Shown piece after piece: positions 59,037-64,000 of a stretch of DNA of 64,000 nt. Origin of the DNA: Calonectria ilicicola (Eukaryota > Ascomycota > Sordariomycetes > Hypocreales > Nectriaceae); NCBI GenBank assembly GCA_020809705.1, contig CP085834.1, positions 3,720,001-3,784,000 of the forward strand, written 5' to 3'. A program made the translations under genes and the position numbers. Position 1 is the stretch's first letter. Every line of letters begins with the position of its first letter. The notes below the pieces were generated by a model. It saw only the letters and a list, made by a program, of their open reading frames with translations. It did no database searches and was not told the DNA's origin.

Positions 59037-60806
59037 CCTTGCACCGAGAATTCAAGATCTGCGTCGGCACTCGTTAATGAGCAGGGTACAGTGCAAGCTA
59101 GCATTTACAAACAAAGACAGGAAGCGGGCTTGGCAGCTACGACGGAAGGGGTCATAAGGAATTCATGGAATTTATTTCAGGGATGGTGAATATTTGATAC
59201 ACGGCAGGGTACTGTAATTGAAAAGGCGGGTGTGGCCGTGGGTAGGGGGGAGGAGCATCAAATACAAGAGCAGCTGGAGCCACGTTTGTGGCTTTTTGCG
59301 GTGGTGACCTTCTCCAGAAAGCTTGTTGGTGGCGGAATGACGGCATGGCGTGATGCCAAGGTTAAATCTGCTTCCAGACCGTAAGCCTCTCAGCATTTTG
59401 AACTTTGTGGCCCTGACGGCGCGCCTCGAGGGTCGATAAGCCTGGTGTTGTGTAACCGCTTCGTCATACAAAATCACCAGCTTAATCCCCGTGCCGTGCG
59501 TTGCAAGCGCCAATATCTATCCCAACGGCCGTGATCAGCATGGGACTTTTGCAATTCGTGGCCGGGGTTGCGTGACGAACCTCGGGCAGCCGCCAGCCAC
59601 AGCATGGACTAGCGCATCGCGTCCCTATACTGCCGCTGATTCGACAACTTCGGTTAAGATAGACGAGTCAATACGCAGCTCATTCCAGTTAAAACCTACT
59701 TCGGTTATTAAGAATTAGTCAACATGCTTGACAGAAGGCCTAAACCGGTCGACGGAGACAAGAAATGTGAAGATTAACGTGAGACATGGTATATGTCCTA
59801 CCGACGAAACCCCTAATTCGCTGCTCTAAAAACCAGCTCCATGGATACATACTCTCGCTGCAAACTGTCATACTAGGCACATCATGTGGGTGCATCAATG
59901 CACGGAGCAGTGGCACAGGGACCAGTAGCTAGCTACGTTCCGTCCACGCAAGCCTCCATGTGCCACTCAAGGATAAAACCCACAAACAAAGCGGTCTAAT
60001 CGCCGTAGGTGTGGCGTACGACTTCGCGTGGCGTACGACTAGGGCCAACAGCCTAAGCACTGAGACACGCAGTTTTGTTCAGCTCAGCCAGTTCCGCGCT
60101 GACAAAAGCAAGCCGCCGCCCGCAAAAGCCGAGGTAGAAAACGTCGAGAGAAGATTCCGCATTCAAGCAATTGGCCAGTACCAATGTAGGTCCGCAACGG
60201 ATTTAATCCGCAAAGATGGGGTACCGTAAGACAGCCATTTTCCCATTATGCCATGCCAAGAAGTGAGGAGTGACAACGGGGACTTAATCATTAGTACTGT
60301 AAAGGCCAAGGCTATCGGACGTCAAACAGCATATCATACCACAATGTTGCGATGCATGCAGGCTTGGCATGGCAGTAGCCATTTCAACTTCACTCAAAAA
60401 CAACACCTGCAAAGAATTTCCCGCAGTGACGCGCCTGAGTCGTGCGCTGTTTATTTTTAATTGTTTCTAGAACCGAGATGTGACCTCAATGGTTCTAGAG
60501 TTGTCTCTCACAACCGACTGATAGTGGGTCCAATTGAACTCGGGTGTCATCTCAAGCTTATGATTGCGGGCCATTACCGATTCGAATCCATTGGTTTCAG
60601 GATGAATCAACATAAGTGTATCGCCATCGTTGAAAGCGGTGCACCAGTAAAGTTCAAGGCGGTGAATGAATTTCACTGGTAAAGTGGCCGGTCAAAGTGA
60701 TGGAGTAATAGCGAAATGTGATTGGCAAATATATTTTTTCCGTACTGCACGACGGTCTCTTGCATGGAGATCTTTGGATAATGTACAATGGTTTCCTTTT
60801 CCAATA
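59037..60806. other. Intergenic, 1.8 kb, no gene seen
   Basis: No supportable gene. A short direct repeat GTGGCGTACGACT occurs at 60009-60021 and again at 60029-60041. The open frames at 59172-59513 and 59960-60682 show no domain. Confidence 0.5.
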
Positions 60807-61533
60807 TTAAATGGCAAACGCAAGAAGAAAACCAATGGATATACTCAGTTGCCAAAGCATAGCTCTGTCCATGCTAGACTTGTCGTTGGACACTGCGCCT
60901 GAACTCATCATGAGGTGCTTTGTGATGTTGACACCGTGATATGAAATGGGAAACGCCACCAAAGCAAATTTTAATATTATCTTCACAATTAGTGGTAGTC
61001 CCATAATGTACGATTCAATTTCTGTCCGGTCAGGGTGACGGCCCAACAGTGGTGCGACACTGTATGCGGAGAGGAAAATGTAGGCTGCAGCGGCGCAGGT
61101 GCAGGCAGTGATACGAGCCCACATTGGATTTTTCAACCACATTTGGTCAAGTTTGTACACTTGAGGATGAGGCCTTATGGATAGGTTACGCTCTTTGATA
61201 TCAAGAATGTGTTGGCGTTTGTCGGCGGTCTTAAATATTGGGATGACACTGTGTTTGCCGTCAGTGATCTCCTCGTGATGATTTACTCACTCCCTGCCCT
61301 TGAAGGAAAAATAAATAAATAAAAAAAGAAAGGCGGAGAAAACAGGGGACAGCATACTCTGGGTCTGCGTCAATCAGGGCAAATGAGCAAAACCTAGACA
61401 CTCTTCCAAATCTGGAGAGGGCATTGCGGTTGGCTTGGCTAGCTGTGGGGAGGCCTCATTAGCGATTTGATTATTAGCTTAGTAGTTCTCGCCTACCGAA
61501 GCGCGATGCGGTCTTGAACCGGCGAAAGTTCAT
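60807..61533 (-). CDS. Divergent succinate dehydrogenase cytochrome b subunit (SDHC-like) paralogue
   Basis: Three exons (61533-61497, 61442-61358, 61248-60807) give 187 residues, a normal length for SDHC. The N-terminus is basic and Ser-rich without acids (MNFRRFKTASRFG, NALSRFGRVSRF), as in a mitochondrial targeting peptide. RPHPQVYKLDQ corresponds to the family SPHLTIY block. Three hydrophobic segments follow: ITACTCAAAAYIFLSAYSV, LPLIVKIILKFALVAFPI and LWQLSISIGFLLAFAI. ISYHGVNITKHL matches the FHxxNGxRHL block that carries the haem ligand. The quinone-site HR-x-T-G block appears as WARITA: Arg is kept, but His, Gly and the upstream Ser are not. SDHC anchors complex II in the inner membrane. 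The altered quinone site suggests an alternative paralogue rather than the housekeeping gene. Confidence 0.7.
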
Positions 61534-62540
61534 GATGAATTGATGATGGGACCTTTCTTCGAGGGAATTACCCAAGAATAATGTTTGGTAATTGTAGACG
61601 ATGTTTTGCGATTTTTAAAGATGCATTTCAATCTCCTTGCTGGCATTCATGCGCCCGTAAATCTGCCTATTCCAGCAATGAGTCACGGGGTTTGTAGGGT
61701 GGTCAGCCTTATCTCAGCGGCTGTGTTGACCAATTACAGGCCATCTTGTTGGTGTTCACAGCAAATCAGAGCAAAAGATCCTTTTACATGTGGGGGGAGC
61801 TGAGCCAAGTTAGCGCTAGAACGTGACCAAATCAGCCATGAACCGCACGGTCAGCAAGCTGCAAGACGCTGAATAGCTGGCTAGTATTGCAGGTTTTTCT
61901 TTATCATCTCCAGTATTTGGCAGCATGAGACGAAACGTCACAAACTATAAGTAAATGGTCTTGTTGCGTCGACTCATCTATTTCGCTAGGTGGACATGTA
62001 GAGTTATTGAGCTGATGTCTTGCCAGTGAAATCCTATGAAGATAAGCTATAATTTATTCCACAATAAATAAAGCAAAGGCTCAATAGAAAATGCAATATT
62101 CAATGTACTTTATTTTATTTATATTTTTATATATTAAATTTACTTTCCTATATTTTCACCGAGGAAAATGCGTGTGTGCGCGAAGAAAGACTCTGAGAAT
62201 GATGTAAGCATGGCAACTGAGATTATATAACCAACATTCTTGGGAGAGCTCTTTTTGGGTCCAGGGCGTAGTAAGCCTTTGGGATATACCATGTCGCCAT
62301 TAGTGGCCATTGGGGGGTCTTCTCAGGAAGCTTGTGGCGGCGATAGGATCATCCAATCGATCGTTGCACCGAATCCCACCCACGACGGAAGTATTTCATG
62401 ACCAGTAGAATAGCCAGTTATTGGACGTCATTCTTTGATCGCATTAAGTTTACGAATACATATTACGGCAATCATCGCTTCTAGTGATTAAACCTATCAT
62501 GCACGGTCTGGCGACAAGCTATACATACAGCCCGTACCAA
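61534..62540. other. Intergenic, 1 kb, no gene seen
   Basis: Promoter of the SDHC-like gene, with an AT-rich stretch near 62085-62155. No coding signal. Confidence 0.5.
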
Positions 62541-63297
62541 TCAATGAGTCCGCATAAATGGACCCTCCATAACAGGGAGGACCTTGTTTGTGGTTTTGCG
62601 CAAGCTATTACACAAACCTGATTCCTGCTTTCTGATTTTCCGATGAGTTTGATGTGATACAACCCGAAAGAGCAAAGATAGCGAGGGCACCTGCTCGCCC
62701 AATGACCAGACACTGGATGATCTCATTATTCGGATTGTGGCTGAGAGGAGCTCCATCTTCTGATGGTTAGACAAGGTCAAGGTATGTTTTAAATCGAACG
62801 AAAACCGCGAGTTTTGAGACGCTAGCTGCGCACAATATATTCTTGGAGCCATGTTAGGCGAACATCAGACCAGAACCACTCACCTCATCAAGTATATCTA
62901 CTGCTAGCCTGTGGTGATTGGCGCATGCATTTACATTGGGATTCCTTGGAAGGCGACCTCTCGTATTCAGCTCGGCTACACGTTGTGATAGAAAGCGACG
63001 ACAAGAAGCTGCCTGATTGCGGATCTCGCCGATCTCCCCGCAACGCAGCCAGTCCATTTGGGTGGGTAACGCAGCCTTAGCTTTAGGGCTGGCTGGTGGC
63101 GTCCTACATTTGATGCCGTGTAGGCTGATGTGCTCGGCCAGTAGACGCCTGTCGAGGATGGTCAAGGTGACAACGTGGCTGAGCTGAACAAATTGATTGG
63201 GTTTTTGCGATTGTGCGAGATGGGTGAGCTTCAGGATGTGAGTCCCGATAGCTGGTGAAGCAATGGACAATGGCCTTGTATTCCGTGCGACTTTCAA
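62541..63297 (-). CDS. Hypothetical protein, partial model
   Basis: Two coding blocks, 63297-62884 and 62825-62541, are joined in phase by a good 58-bp intron (GTGAGT...GCGCAG), giving at least 232 residues. Recognisable text includes PTQMDWLRCGEIGEIRNQAA, CRRFLSQRVAELN and HHRLAVDILDELASQ; no domain comes to mind. A TAG lies directly before the first block, so it must start by a splice (CATAG acceptor at about 63298) from an upstream exon I cannot place. Candidate upstream codons start at MESEKQYDET near 63360. It may be a regulatory protein, but this is a guess. Confidence 0.4.
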
Positions 63298-64000
63298 CTA
63301 TGACCGACAGATACCTTTATCCAGATACCCCGCGTTTCGTCATACTGCTTCTCGGATTCCATTGAGAGCCTTGAACGGGTATTCGGCAAGAAATTAATGC
63401 GACTGCTGCCCTGTTGTCCTCAGCACTTGCTATTGATGGAGAAGGTCATCTCGATTCCCCACATGCTTGGTATTAACGCCGAAGAGCGCCAGAGACCGCC
63501 ACAGACCGCCACAGAACGGTGCCTTGGTATTAACGCCGAAGAGCGCCAGAGACCGCCACAGACCGCCACAGAACGGTGCCGTGAAGCCTGTGCTCCGGCG
63601 CGTGAAAGGCTCTCAAGATTTCGGCCAATCGACGCCAACCCTGCGAACCCCTCCTAAAATAACCGTATGTCGGGTACTACCATTACTGGGATGTTGTATT
63701 TAATTGGTGGGGCGAGATATAGCCCAGCTGAGGGATCGTCCTGTACAACCCTCCAAAGCGGCAGCATACCATCGGGGGCAGCCAGTAGATTGCAATCAGA
63801 GCCATCTGACTTGCATTCCCATTATCTAGCGTCTCCTTCCTGGGGTGAGACTGCCGATAGTGCCATCTTAGTTTCGCCGAGCTGAGGTTCTTACTTGCAG
63901 ATGTTTCAAACACAATGGTATTATCCAGCGAATCAATTACTACTCCCCATTAATCTATTCTCAACATCTCATGATCGCCATTAGAGTAACCTATATCATA
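63298..64000. other. Window end, no gene assigned
   Basis: It contains the perfect 57-bp tandem duplication at 63466-63579 and possibly upstream exons of the preceding gene. Open frames exist in several phases across the duplication, so none can be preferred. Confidence 0.45.
63466..63579 (+). repeat. Perfect tandem duplication, 2 x 57 bp
   Basis: The unit begins CTTGGTATTAACGCCGAAG and ends AACGGTGC. Copies at 63466-63522 and 63523-63579 are identical by eye. The unit itself contains two 10-bp repeats (ACCGCCACAG). As 57 is a multiple of three, it keeps any frame: on the plus strand it would add 19 residues (LGINAEERQRPPQ...). Confidence 0.9.

Noticed and set aside
63397..63657. Plus-strand protein with two 19-residue repeats
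   Set aside because: Because the 57-bp unit is frame-neutral, comparable open frames occur in several phases and on both strands; no reason to prefer this one.

Overview
The window is nuclear DNA of a filamentous ascomycete (Pezizomycotina). Most genes carry short GT-AG introns of about 50-70 bp with CTAAC/CTAAT-like branch sites. The protein families are typical of these fungi: Egh16-like, 2EXR, DUF1254/DUF1214, DUF3433, Clr5-ankyrin and fungal rhodopsin-like 7TM. A 13-kb block is saturated with C-to-T/G-to-A change, as repeat-induced point mutation (RIP) would produce. I cannot name the species. Exon boundaries below were worked out by hand from splice consensus and reading frame.

Layout: 0.5-1.4 kb, a secreted Egh16-like protein (minus). 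2.5-3.2 kb, a decayed ankyrin relic. 4.2-5.3 kb, a secreted ThuA-like protein. 7.4-20.6 kb, a gene-free AT-rich island. The island holds a 7.4-kb Ty3/gypsy chromovirus relic (plus strand, paired LTRs, target duplication CTTAT) beside a Tad1-like LINE relic (minus strand). Inside the chromovirus sits an intact 495-bp miniature LTR element (TRIM-like) with identical 140-bp LTRs and target duplication GCTAC. A diverged relative of that LTR lies at 20.8-21.0 kb. 22-27 kb, a redox trio: GMC oxidoreductase, a frameshifted NmrA/isoflavone-reductase-like gene and a short-chain dehydrogenase. 28-38 kb, a 2EXR protein, a DUF1254/DUF1214 protein, a multi-span membrane protein and a 1284-residue DUF3433 membrane protein. 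38.8-41.8 kb, a degenerating zinc-finger gene. 43-49 kb, a PPxY protein, an 89-residue gene behind a seven-copy promoter motif and a 990-residue Clr5-ankyrin protein. 50-57 kb, an omega-amidase-type nitrilase, a RidA gene with a lost splice acceptor, a kinase-like pseudogene, a secreted Ser/Thr-rich protein and a small membrane protein. 57-64 kb, a 7TM rhodopsin-like protein, a divergent succinate dehydrogenase cytochrome b subunit (SDHC) paralogue, one uncertain gene and a perfect 57-bp tandem duplication.

I found no CRISPR array, rRNA, convincing tRNA, polyketide synthase or NRPS gene. The genes do not form an obvious single pathway. The main themes are transposon nesting plus RIP, and unusually frequent decay of neighbouring single genes (five broken or damaged loci), several with lesions in a RIP-like CpA-to-TpA context. 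The strongest candidates for something undescribed are the TRIM-like element, the SDHC paralogue and the repeated AATTCCCTTTCG promoter motif. None is a proven new system.
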